Notes: generated by a model not told the origin, from the letters alone. A stretch of 6,984 nt of DNA from JAUWMV01 sp964562425 (GCA_964562425.1 CAZLTJ010000111.1:1-6984); one strand, 5' to 3'. Counted from the stretch's first letter, positions 1 to 5,212 are shown. A program made the numbers and translations.

Positions 1-1
1 T

Positions 2-91
2 TATAATTTAGACTGGCTAACCGAAGAAGATAAGCACCATTTGTGGTCTGAATATAATAGACAACTAAAAGAACAGGAGGAACAGCCATGA
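2..91 (+). CDS. 3' end of an unknown gene (partial)
   Basis: An open frame enters from the left edge and ends at TGA 89-91. The 29 visible residues are charged and end in LKEQEEQP, with no recognisable domain. The stop overlaps the ATG of the next small gene (ATGA), and the AGGAGG for that gene lies inside this frame, so the two are probably translationally coupled. The upstream start is outside the window, so neither size nor function can be given. The frame is short enough that its coding status rests mainly on the overlap and the shared operon direction. Confidence 0.55.
   Translation, partial: YNLDWLTEEDKHHLWSEYNRQLKEQEEQP
75..80 (+). promoter_or_regulatory. Shine-Dalgarno site AGGAGG for the 27-aa membrane peptide
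   Basis: A perfect AGGAGG lies seven bases before the ATG at 88. This decides the start of the very short gene that follows. It is nearly the same leader as the one at 177-182 (both read CAGGAGG and end in GCCATG). Confidence 0.7.
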
Positions 92-171
92 ATAAAAAAC
101 GAGAAGTTATAATTAAAATATTGCTTGTTATTCTATTTTTTATACTTGTGTATTTAGTGTCTAAATTTTAA
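88..171 (+). CDS. 27-residue single-pass membrane peptide
   Basis: The peptide starts MNKKREVIIKI, continues as an unbroken hydrophobic run of Leu, Ile, Val and Phe and ends VSKF. This gives a positively charged N-terminus followed by one predicted membrane helix covering about residues 8-24. The strong AGGAGG and the ATGA overlap with the upstream gene support it being translated despite its size. A membrane peptide among phage genes could be a holin- or spanin-like factor or a host-membrane effector, but nothing in the sequence settles this. The next gene follows after 17 bases with its own strong ribosome binding site. Confidence 0.6.
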   Translation: MNKKREVIIKILLVILFFILVYLVSKF

Positions 172-176
172 CCAAC

Positions 177-182
177 AGGAGG
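177..182 (+). promoter_or_regulatory. Shine-Dalgarno site AGGAGG for the 324-aa gene
   Basis: AGGAGG lies six bases before ATG 189 and fixes that start. Several genes further right lack an obvious Shine-Dalgarno site, so this leader marks the 324-aa gene as well translated. Confidence 0.7.
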
Positions 183-188
183 GAAGCC

Positions 189-1163
189 ATGAGCCTAAAC
201 CTAACAGCAAAAGACTGCTATCATGTATTTGATAAATTCGGTATGCTTTGTATTCCAAGTGACCGAAGCTTAGAAAAGCGTTCCTGGTGGAAGAAGCTAT
301 GGGATTGGATTCTTATACGTATTTGGATACCTACTTGGTCGAATAAATCCTGGCGGGATTCTATCGGCAGAACGGTGCTTGCCTGGATAGCTTATGGAGG
401 TCCATACGCACTGTCGGCTTCAGTATGGAAATGTTATAACAAAGTAAGCCATAAATTATATAGACACCCAGATCATAAAGAATTGGCCAGTCGCGATCAT
501 TGGTCATACTTCATAATCCAATCTTTTCTTATTGATCCATGTTGGATTAACAAAGAGGTTAAACACTGGACCGGTATGCGCGGCATGAACGCATGGATGA
601 AAGCCCTTACAGGAAACAAACGTGCTGAATTTTTCTACTACTTCTGGGTTATTCCTAGTGCAAGAATAGGTAACGGCTTTTTGCGGTTTTGTCGTTGGGT
701 TGGGAGGATAACGCCAGAACAAGACAATGATGTATGGATTACAGAAGGTTCTGCATTTGAGGATGAAGTATGGATGACTCTCGGTTATTATTTACTATGG
801 AGCCGCACCCGTTGGCAAAAGCTCTGGGCCTGGATAATATTTCAAACCATGCCAGCATACGCACTACATAACAAAGCATGGCAGATATATATTATGCCGG
901 AATCGAGAAGAAAGGAAAAGCTCAAAAGAATACTTCTTAAACGTATTGCACCAAGAAACCTATTGCTCCGGCTGCTTTTAGGGGATGATACAGTTACACA
1001 GGAAGAAATAGATGCCTATCCAGATATGACAGGCTTTCCACCGGGTGAATATACGGACGAAACGTGTCGCAGGGATATCAGGGAGCTAACAGATAAAGAA
1101 GCTGAATTTAATACTTATGAAGTTGAACTTATAAAATGGTTATTTAATAAACAGAAATCATGA
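189..1163 (+). CDS. Trp-rich phage protein of unknown function (324 aa)
   Basis: I do not recognise a named family. The protein has 23 tryptophans by my count, many in a basic, aromatic N-terminal stretch (SWWKKLWDW near residues 32-40). It has no clear signal peptide. Two segments resemble each other: LAWIAYGGPYALSASVWKCY (64-83) and WAWIIFQTMPAYALHNKAWQIY (213-234), suggesting an internal duplication. Other notable patches are SRDHWSYF (101-108) and MRGMNAWMKALTGNKRAEFFYY (130-151); I recall similar phrases in uncharacterised phage proteins, without a function. A charged, Lys/Arg-rich segment (237-256) precedes an acidic tail. The C-terminal residues TYEVELIKWLFNKQ (309-322) match the coding reading of the repeats found before five downstream genes. 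The stop overlaps the start of the 58-aa gene (ATGA). It may be a virion or host-takeover protein; this is only a guess from context. Confidence 0.85.
   Translation: MSLNLTAKDCYHVFDKFGMLCIPSDRSLEKRSWWKKLWDWILIRIWIPTWSNKSWRDSIGRTVLAWIAYGGPYALSASVWKCYNKVSHKLYRHPDHKELASRDHWSYFIIQSFLIDPCWINKEVKHWTGMRGMNAWMKALTGNKRAEFFYYFWVIPSARIGNGFLRFCRWVGRITPEQDNDVWITEGSAFEDEVWMTLGYYLLWSRTRWQKLWAWIIFQTMPAYALHNKAWQIYIMPESRRKEKLKRILLKRIAPRNLLLRLLLGDDTVTQEEIDAYPDMTGFPPGEYTDETCRRDIRELTDKEAEFNTYEVELIKWLFNKQKS
1116..1154 (+). repeat. Repeat copy 0: 3' end of the 324-aa gene (possible parent form)
   Basis: This stretch encodes YEVELIKWLFNKQ at the end of the 324-aa protein. It aligns with the repeat before the gene at 2782: a 14-base run (TTATTTAATAAACA) is identical, and the preceding part (GAACTTATAAAATGG against GGACTTAATAATATGG) differs by a few substitutions and one indel. 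It is the only copy that lies in frame inside a long gene, so it, or a close relative of it, is the best candidate for the source of the others. Confidence 0.65.
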
Positions 1164-1336
1164 AAACTTACTATTACGTATTGGTGAATAAAAATGGGAA
1201 TTTTATTACAACAGACCACAAATTACCTATTTATTGGAATAAGGAAGTTGCAATAAGTGAAGGTGTGGAATTTGAGGCATATTCAATCAAGAAAATAAGA
1301 ATTTCAGAACTAAAAAAAATTACACTCCCGAATTAA
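1160..1336 (+). CDS. Small hypothetical protein (58 aa)
   Basis: The frame starts MKTYYYVLVNKNGNF and ends KKITLPN. It begins at the ATG that overlaps the stop of the 324-aa gene (ATGA), so it is probably translated by coupling. The protein is soluble, mixed alpha/beta in character and rich in Lys, Tyr and Ile, with no known motif. The clean open frame, sensible composition and coupled start make it likely real. It is followed by a border repeat and then the MptE-like gene. No function is assigned. Confidence 0.65.
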   Translation: MKTYYYVLVNKNGNFITTDHKLPIYWNKEVAISEGVEFEAYSIKKIRISELKKITLPN

Positions 1337-1340
1337 ACAT

Positions 1341-1373
1341 TAGGACTTAATAATATGGCTATTTAAAGACAAA
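1341..1373 (+). repeat. Border repeat copy 1, before the MptE-like gene
   Basis: TTAGGACTTAATAATATGG is identical over 19 bases to copy 2 and over 17 to copy 4. After an in-frame TAG, the repeat reads DLIIWLFKDK and stops at TGA 1374-1376, overlapping the ATG at 1373. The change to CTA for the first Leu of WLF is silent, as expected for a former coding sequence. The AGGA at 1342-1345 is nine bases before a three-codon mini-frame (ATG GCT ATT TAA, 1355-1366), not directly before the real start at 1373. Confidence 0.8.
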
Positions 1374-2053
1374 TGAAACAAGCATTTATTATAGGTAATG
1401 GCCCGAGCCTAAACAAGATTGATATTTCATTACTTAAAGGCAAGGATACTATTTCATTCAACAGGGCATATATAGCCTATGAAGAATGGGGATTTTACCC
1501 TAAATATTTCATGTGTATCGATCTTAGGGTACTTTATAATATTGCAGCCGATATTAATAAGCTGATTAAGGATTCACCTATTGAGCGATTTTTTTTAAGG
1601 GACCAATCTAAAGATTATATAATTCATAATGAAAAGGTTACATTTATAAATACTGAGGATATCCCCAAAAGATTTAATGATTTGAGTTTCGATAATTTGG
1701 TTTATTGGGGGGATGTATCAGTTTGTTCTTTGCAAGTCCTTTATATTCTCGGATATCAGGAAGCTGTATTGCTCGGTTGTGATGCTAAATATAAAGAATA
1801 TCCAAGTGGAATAAAAAAGTTAGGGCGCAAATATATTTCAACTGAGAACAATGATCCCAATCATTTCAGGCCGGACTATTTTGGCAAAGGGACAGAATAC
1901 AGTAAACCAAGCGGGAGGGGGCATTATAAATCATGGAAACGTATTGCAAAACTAATAAACGGCAAGATGAAGATTTATTCGTCAAGTCCGGGATCAAGAT
2001 TAAATAAATTATTTGAATATAAAGAACTATGTATATTCACGGACACCTATTGA
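1373..2053 (+). CDS. MptE-like / DUF115 family protein (glycan-transfer-like fold)
   Basis: The N-terminus MKQAFIIGNGPSLNKID carries the GNGPSL motif (8-13) of the 6-hydroxymethylpterin diphosphokinase MptE-like / DUF115 group, which also resembles CST-type sialyltransferases. Family-like blocks follow in order: SFNRAY (28-33), YFMCIDLRV (45-53), SVCSLQVLYILGYQEAVLLGCDAKY (116-140), NHFRPDYFGKG (163-173) and SPGSRLNKLF (205-214). At 226 residues it is compact and appears complete. Members commonly sit in surface-polysaccharide, flagellin-glycosylation or phage accessory loci; true pterin kinase activity is known for archaeal MptE and should not be assumed here. The start is preceded by border repeat copy 1 and has no good Shine-Dalgarno site at normal spacing. 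The next gene, a methyltransferase, begins at or near its stop, so the pair may act on one sugar-containing substrate, perhaps a host or virion glycan (inference). Confidence 0.85.
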   Translation: MKQAFIIGNGPSLNKIDISLLKGKDTISFNRAYIAYEEWGFYPKYFMCIDLRVLYNIAADINKLIKDSPIERFFLRDQSKDYIIHNEKVTFINTEDIPKRFNDLSFDNLVYWGDVSVCSLQVLYILGYQEAVLLGCDAKYKEYPSGIKKLGRKYISTENNDPNHFRPDYFGKGTEYSKPSGRGHYKSWKRIAKLINGKMKIYSSSPGSRLNKLFEYKELCIFTDTY

Positions 2054-2064
2054 TTCAGGCTAAT

Positions 2065-2730
2065 ATGTTTTATATCAAACAAAGCTTATCTATGATCCAT
2101 GATTATGTGATTGCAGAAATTGCAGAAATAGGGTCTGATAGAGGAAGTGGATCCACCGCTGCACTTGGCAGACTATGTAAGGATAATCATATTACTTTCA
2201 TAACAATTGATATAGACATTGAGGCACAACACCGGGCAATAGGAATCCTGTCAAAAATTTCGAAATGCTCATATAAAGCTTTCTGTATGGATGGAAAGGA
2301 ATATCTTAATCATATCAATCCTAATACATTGGCTTTGCTTTATCTTGATGCTGTTGACCTAGGAATAAAGCATTGTTTATCATGGCATTATGAAGCTGCC
2401 CAAATAGCAAAAGATAAAATTGTCCCAGGAGGGTTTATGTGTATTGATGATACGTGGTGGAATAAACAATGGAAAGGTAAAGGGAAATTTGTTGTTCCGT
2501 TTTTAATTAGTGAAGGCTGGAGAGTAATATCCAATTTACCAAGAGCCATATTACTACAAAAACCCAGTTCATTTTCACTACCTAAATACAACAAACTAAT
2601 ATTCTGGATTCAATTTATTAAGTATAGATATATAAAAAAATGGATTTTAATAATATGTTACGGAGGGCCCCTACTTATCCAATCAGAGACACGCAGTTGG
2701 CAACTGCGGACAGAAAGGAAAGTCTTCTGA
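2065..2730 (+). CDS. Class I SAM-dependent methyltransferase-like protein
   Basis: Numbered from the first ATG of the frame (2029), residues 33-42 read EIGSDRGSGS, a typical SAM-binding glycine-rich motif I. An acidic strand end follows (TIDIDI, 59-64), then CMDGKEYL (86-93), LLYLDAVD (103-110) and IVPGGFMCIDDTWW (131-144). This is the Methyltransf_24-like / cephalosporin-hydroxylase-like layout found in sugar and natural-product pathways. I chose ATG 2065 because a weak AGG precedes it and it clears the stop of the MptE-like gene; 2029 (25-base overlap) and 2092 are alternatives. The core ends near ILLQKP (174-179). The rest, about 55 residues, is basic and hydrophobic, becomes richer in G and C, and contains a 17-base palindrome, so the tail may be a junction product. 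The substrate is unknown. Confidence 0.8.
   Translation: MFYIKQSLSMIHDYVIAEIAEIGSDRGSGSTAALGRLCKDNHITFITIDIDIEAQHRAIGILSKISKCSYKAFCMDGKEYLNHINPNTLALLYLDAVDLGIKHCLSWHYEAAQIAKDKIVPGGFMCIDDTWWNKQWKGKGKFVVPFLISEGWRVISNLPRAILLQKPSSFSLPKYNKLIFWIQFIKYRYIKKWILIICYGGPLLIQSETRSWQLRTERKVF
2692..2708. repeat. 17-bp perfect palindrome in the 3' end of the methyltransferase gene
   Basis: CGCAGTTG and CAACTGCG flank a single central G. In RNA this could fold with a stem of up to seven pairs and a small loop. No T-run follows, so it is not a standard terminator. It lies in a locally more GC-rich stretch just before border repeat copy 2. It could be a protein-binding site, an attenuating hairpin or chance. 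Confidence 0.5.
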
Positions 2731-2747
2731 AATAAACGGGGCATTTT

Positions 2748-2781
2748 TAGGACTTAATAATATGGTTATTTAATAAACAAA
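2748..2781 (+). repeat. Border repeat copy 2, before the nuclease-like gene
   Basis: This is the most complete non-genic copy. After an in-frame TAG it reads DLIIWLFNKQNGN and stops at TGA 2790-2792, inside the next gene. The WLFNKQ part matches the C-terminus of the 324-aa protein. As in copy 1, AGGA is placed for a mini-frame (ATG GTT ATT TAA, 2762-2773), and the real start at 2782 follows nine bases after that frame's stop codon. Confidence 0.85.
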
Positions 2782-3330
2782 ATGGCAACTGATTTACATA
2801 AGGAATTATCAATTAGAGCGATTTTGTGGATGAATTCAAGAATGACAGCTTCTGGGATACGATGGGCAACAGAATTTACACTCAAATCTGGATGGGTTGC
2901 CGATTGTGTAGCTTTTGGGTTTCCACAAATACGGTATTTTGACAGGATAAAGAAAATCAACAATCATAGTGAGGCTTTAGATGTTTGGCACAAAATAGGA
3001 TTCCCCGACCACTTCCTTTATGTTTTTGAATCAAAAGTAAGCAAATCAGATTATAATAAATCTTTTGCTAATAATGGATACAAAAATACGTTAATTGGCA
3101 ACCTGCATTATGTTGTAACTCCTAAAGAACTAATAACAGAAGAAGAATTACCAGAAGGTTGGGGATGGCTTATTAAATCGGGCAATGGTCTGCGAGAATT
3201 GGTGATTCCTAAATTAAATGAAATATCAGAGGAGTTTAAAAATATAATTGGATACAGAATGTTATGGACTGCTTATGGACACCGAGCGTCTATTGAAGAT
3301 TGGGAGCTAAAACGCGGACAATTATTTTAA
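2782..3330 (+). CDS. PD-(D/E)XK nuclease-fold protein (MmcB-like)
   Basis: The 182-residue protein carries a restriction-endonuclease-like core. HKELSIRAILWM (6-17) looks like the opening helix; E31 lies in WATEF; D41 follows in WVADCVAF; and FESKVSKSDY (82-91) gives the E-x-K signature with E83 and K85. The following part, GNLHYVVTPKELITEEELPEGWGWL (106-130), matches the usual end of this group, where a conserved 'P..LI..EELP.GWGLL' block follows the catalytic strand. Such proteins occur in phages and as MmcB-type DNA-repair proteins. The actual substrate (DNA repair, packaging help or exclusion of other DNA) is not shown by the sequence. It stands alone between border repeats 2 and 3, with 18 bases to the next start. 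Confidence 0.8.
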   Translation: MATDLHKELSIRAILWMNSRMTASGIRWATEFTLKSGWVADCVAFGFPQIRYFDRIKKINNHSEALDVWHKIGFPDHFLYVFESKVSKSDYNKSFANNGYKNTLIGNLHYVVTPKELITEEELPEGWGWLIKSGNGLRELVIPKLNEISEEFKNIIGYRMLWTAYGHRASIEDWELKRGQLF

Positions 3331-3333
3331 AGT

Positions 3334-3354
3334 TATGAAAAGGACTTAATGATG
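3334..3354 (+). repeat. Border repeat copy 3, before the P-loop gene
   Basis: TATGAAAAGGACTTAAT is identical over 17 bases to copy 4. In the conserved frame it reads YEKDL and then runs straight into MMLY of the P-loop protein. In another frame it is a four-codon mini-frame MKRT (ATG 3335, TAA 3347-3349) whose stop overlaps the start of the gene (TAATG). AAGGA at 3340-3344 serves as the ribosome binding site. Confidence 0.8.
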
Positions 3355-3771
3355 TTATACGCTGCATTTTGTGGTACTGGTAAGACCTACTTGGTCAATA
3401 ATTTTCCGGGTGATTACATAGAGATTGAGTGTTGGGAATATAGACAAGGTAATTTCCCCCAAAACTATGTCGATGATGTCATTAGTGTGATGGGCAAGAC
3501 AAAATATTTATTTATTTCTACTGATCCTGTAATACTAAATGAACTTAATAGTAGGGGTGTTAAAATAAAACTTTATTACCCACAAAATAAGTTGAGAGAT
3601 GAATATCTCAGTAGATATATAGCTCGGAATAGCCCACCTGATTTCATAGGTGCAATAATGAAATATTGGAATGTTTGGTTAGATGAACTTAAAGAGCAAA
3701 ATTATTGTGAGCATAATATTTTACAAACAGGTGAATACTTGCAGGACGTTCTTCTCACTAAAACAGAATAG
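3349..3771 (+). CDS. P-loop NTPase / nucleotide-kinase-like phage protein
   Basis: A Walker A motif lies near the N-terminus, AAFCGTGKTYL (5-15), with G11, K12 and T13 as phosphate-binding residues; the first Gly of the classic motif is Ala. The later LYYPQNKLRDEYLSRY (75-90) and the region around FIGAIMKYWNVWLDEL (99-114) look like the lid and closing helices of small nucleoside or nucleotide kinases. At 140 residues it is short for a canonical adenylate kinase, but similar short P-loop proteins are frequent in phages. Role and substrate are uncertain; nucleotide supply is one option. ATG 3349 and ATG 3352 are adjacent; the second has the better spacing (seven bases) from AGGA. The next gene starts two bases after the stop. 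Confidence 0.75.
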   Translation: MMLYAAFCGTGKTYLVNNFPGDYIEIECWEYRQGNFPQNYVDDVISVMGKTKYLFISTDPVILNELNSRGVKIKLYYPQNKLRDEYLSRYIARNSPPDFIGAIMKYWNVWLDELKEQNYCEHNILQTGEYLQDVLLTKTE

Positions 3772-3773
3772 AA

Positions 3774-4049
3774 ATGAATAAAGCAGAAAAATACCCAAAA
3801 CCAACAAAAATAGAGATTAATAACTATGAAGTAGTAAAAAAATTAATCGGACCAATAAATCCAATTGGTGAATCTCATACTGATGAAGGTAGGTTTTATA
3901 ATTTAATTGAATTAGTGAGCTTACTTAATGGCCTGATTTCTGATATTGAAAAGGTTGCTCAAAATGAAACAAGAACTGAATATTCAATGAAAAAAGCCGG
4001 GGAATTTGCACGGTCAATATTGGATGATTGGGGTATGAAAAGGACTTAA
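3774..4049 (+). CDS. Conserved small phage-type protein, unknown function (91 aa)
   Basis: The segment YEVVKKLIGPINPIGESHTDEGRFYNLIELVSLLNGLISDIEKV and the later YSMKKAGEFARSILDDWG resemble, from memory, a short protein found repeatedly in phages and in bacteria carrying prophages; no activity is known to me. It is predicted to be largely helical and soluble. It starts two bases after the P-loop gene, so the two probably form one cassette. The last residues, GMKRT, come from border repeat copy 4 read in a different frame, so the natural C-terminus may have been replaced when the cassettes were joined. No Shine-Dalgarno site is obvious. Confidence 0.75.
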   Translation: MNKAEKYPKPTKIEINNYEVVKKLIGPINPIGESHTDEGRFYNLIELVSLLNGLISDIEKVAQNETRTEYSMKKAGEFARSILDDWGMKRT

Positions 4050-4057
4050 TAATATGG
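4034..4057 (+). repeat. Border repeat copy 4, before the radical SAM gene
   Basis: In the conserved frame this copy reads YEKDLIIWD and stops at TAA 4061-4063. In the frame of the 91-aa gene it supplies the last residues MKRT and the stop. AGGA at 4041-4044 is nine bases before ATG 4054 and is the ribosome binding site of the radical SAM gene. It shares 17 bases with copy 2 and 17 with copy 3, linking the two halves of the consensus. Confidence 0.85.
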
Positions 4058-4731
4058 GATTAAATGAATCAAAGGGTAATATGTATGAATGGGTAACGCA
4101 CACCTGGAACACCATTAAAGGCAGATGTCCGCATGATTGCAGCTATTGTTATATGAAGCGTTGGGGTGAATTAAATCCTATTAGATTAGACGAAAGGGAG
4201 CTTAGAACTGATTTAGGAATTGGCCACTTTATTTTTGTGGGTTCATCATGTGATATTTTTGCTAAAAATATCCCTTATGAGTGGGTAATTAAGACAATTG
4301 AGCATTGTAAAAAATTTAATAATTCCTATCTATTTCAAAGTAAAAACCCGAAATACTTTGATTTATTGGCCACCTGTAATTTAAATTTTTTCACTCTTTG
4401 CATGACAATTGAAACCAACAGGGTATATCCAGAAATAATGCGTAATGCTCCCGACCCAGTTGACAGGGCGATTGAATTTGGCAGAATATCGATTAAAGAA
4501 AAATATATCACCATTGAGCCAATCATGGATTTTGATTTAAACAGCTTGGTGAGTATGATTAAATTTTGTAACCCACAGCAAGTAAACATCGGTGCCGACT
4601 CAGGAAACAACAGATTACCCGAACCCAGTCCCGATAAAATAGATGCCCTCATTAAAGAATTGGATATGTTCACAATGGTTAAATTGAAAGCTAATCTAAA
4701 ACGGCTATATGAAAAAGGGCAGACCAGATAA
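4054..4731 (+). CDS. Radical SAM protein of phage type (DUF5131 / Gp37-Gp68-like)
   Basis: The sequence GRCPHDCSYCYMKRWG (23-38) contains the CX3CX2C cluster motif (C25, C29, C32) that binds the 4Fe-4S cluster of radical SAM enzymes. The opening WVTHTWNTIKGRCPHDCSYCY resembles the phage Gp37/Gp68 (DUF5131) group. Later blocks fit a short radical SAM barrel: FIFVGSSCDIFAKNIPYEWV (59-78), LFQSKNPKYF (93-102), ITIEPIMDFD (152-161) and VNIGADSG (177-184). At 225 residues it is near the usual size for this group. The substrate is not established; proposals for relatives range from nucleic acid modification or repair to metabolism. Border repeat copy 4 supplies its ribosome binding site, and its 3' end overlaps the HNH gene by 23 bases, so the two probably move as one cassette. 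Confidence 0.9.
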   Translation: MGLNESKGNMYEWVTHTWNTIKGRCPHDCSYCYMKRWGELNPIRLDERELRTDLGIGHFIFVGSSCDIFAKNIPYEWVIKTIEHCKKFNNSYLFQSKNPKYFDLLATCNLNFFTLCMTIETNRVYPEIMRNAPDPVDRAIEFGRISIKEKYITIEPIMDFDLNSLVSMIKFCNPQQVNIGADSGNNRLPEPSPDKIDALIKELDMFTMVKLKANLKRLYEKGQTR

Positions 4732-5020
4732 ATGCTGGTATTGTGGCCAGGAAGAAAGATGTACCAAAGACCATTTTTATCCTAAATCAATGGGGGGCAC
4801 GGTTACGGTTTATGCCTGTAAAATATGCCAGGCAGCTAAAGGTAATTTAATGCCTGATAAATTTGTCGAATACATGGATAAACACACTTTAATAAAAGAT
4901 GAGAAGAAAGAAAGAATTCGTACAGCAGTATATAGCTTAATGGAGCATACAAAAGATCAATATTTAAGAATAAAAACAAAAGAACATTGGTCTTTCTCTT
5001 TGGCTATGAAAAGACCTTAA
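4709..5020 (+). CDS. HNH-type endonuclease
   Basis: The protein has a zinc-binding pair CWYC (C9, C12), then TKDHFYPKSMGG (19-30) with D21 and H22 as the catalytic start of the HNH beta-beta-alpha metal fold, a second zinc pair CKIC (C37, C40), and AAKGNLMPDKF (42-52), where N46 fits the conserved Asn/His place. The layout and 103-residue length match small phage HNH proteins, which can be homing nucleases or helpers of DNA packaging with terminase. The start lies inside the radical SAM gene (23-base overlap), suggesting coupling. The last residues, AMKRP, come from border repeat copy 5 read out of its conserved frame, as with MKRT in the 91-aa protein, so this C-terminus may not be native. 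Confidence 0.85.
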   Translation: MKKGRPDKCWYCGQEERCTKDHFYPKSMGGTVTVYACKICQAAKGNLMPDKFVEYMDKHTLIKDEKKERIRTAVYSLMEHTKDQYLRIKTKEHWSFSLAMKRP

Positions 5021-5034
5021 TAATTGACAATATG
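5005..5034 (+). repeat. Border repeat copy 5, before the 52-aa gene
   Basis: TATGAAAAGACCTTAATAAT differs from the other copies by a G-to-C change (GAC becomes ACC in register) and then diverges. In the conserved frame it reads YEKTLIIDN and runs into the Met of the 52-aa protein at 5032; in the HNH frame it gives MKRP and the stop. The substitution weakens the AGGA ribosome binding core present in the other copies. Confidence 0.7.
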
Positions 5035-5190
5035 AAGAAAATTGAGATAACAATAACAGCACCGGATGTAAACATCATTGCCAAGGTACTGAAGAAATTA
5101 CTTAAAAAGTACCCAGGCTTGGAAATGGAGGTATCCTATGATGATGATTCGGTGAAAAAATTAATGGAGAATCAGAATGAAAATGATTAA
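5032..5190 (+). CDS. Small hypothetical protein (52 aa)
   Basis: From ATG 5032 the product reads MKKIEITITAPDVNIIAKV, then KKLLKKYPGLEMEVSYDDDSVKKL, ending in ENQNEND. An alternating beta strand, a Lys-rich helix and an acidic tail suggest a small alpha/beta protein. The same frame is open back to 4987, but those extra residues are only the HNH gene and border repeat read in another frame, so 5032 is preferred. No family is recognised. Its 3' end contains one copy of TGATTAA, which is repeated just downstream. Confidence 0.65.
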   Translation: MKKIEITITAPDVNIIAKVLKKLLKKYPGLEMEVSYDDDSVKKLMENQNEND

Positions 5191-5212
5191 ATTTGATTAA
5201 TTGTTTTAATCA
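5184..5212 (+). promoter_or_regulatory. Possible start-blocking hairpin before the 132-aa gene
   Basis: TGATTAA occurs at 5184-5190 and 5194-5200, and its exact reverse complement TTAATCA lies at 5206-5212, ending on the A of the ATG at 5212. Either upstream copy could pair with it, with a 5-base or 15-base loop. All arms are AT-rich, so the structure would be weak. No Shine-Dalgarno site is seen for the 132-aa gene. Confidence 0.35.

Noticed and set aside
504..722. Minus-strand open frame inside the 324-aa gene, and the other minus-strand frames at 2388-2594, 2766-2963, 4335-4673, 5691-6006, 6232-6620 and 6623-6973
   Set aside because: They lie opposite well-supported + strand genes or the terminator gap, have unlikely compositions and show no family motif; they are shadows.
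4987..5031. Longer N-terminus for the 52-aa protein starting at ATG 4987
   Set aside because: The extra residues are the HNH gene and border repeat read in another frame; ATG 5032 gives a normal start.
1341..5034. CRISPR array made of the border repeats
   Set aside because: The spacing is hundreds of bases to more than a kilobase and filled with genes, and the copies vary in length; no spacer pattern exists.
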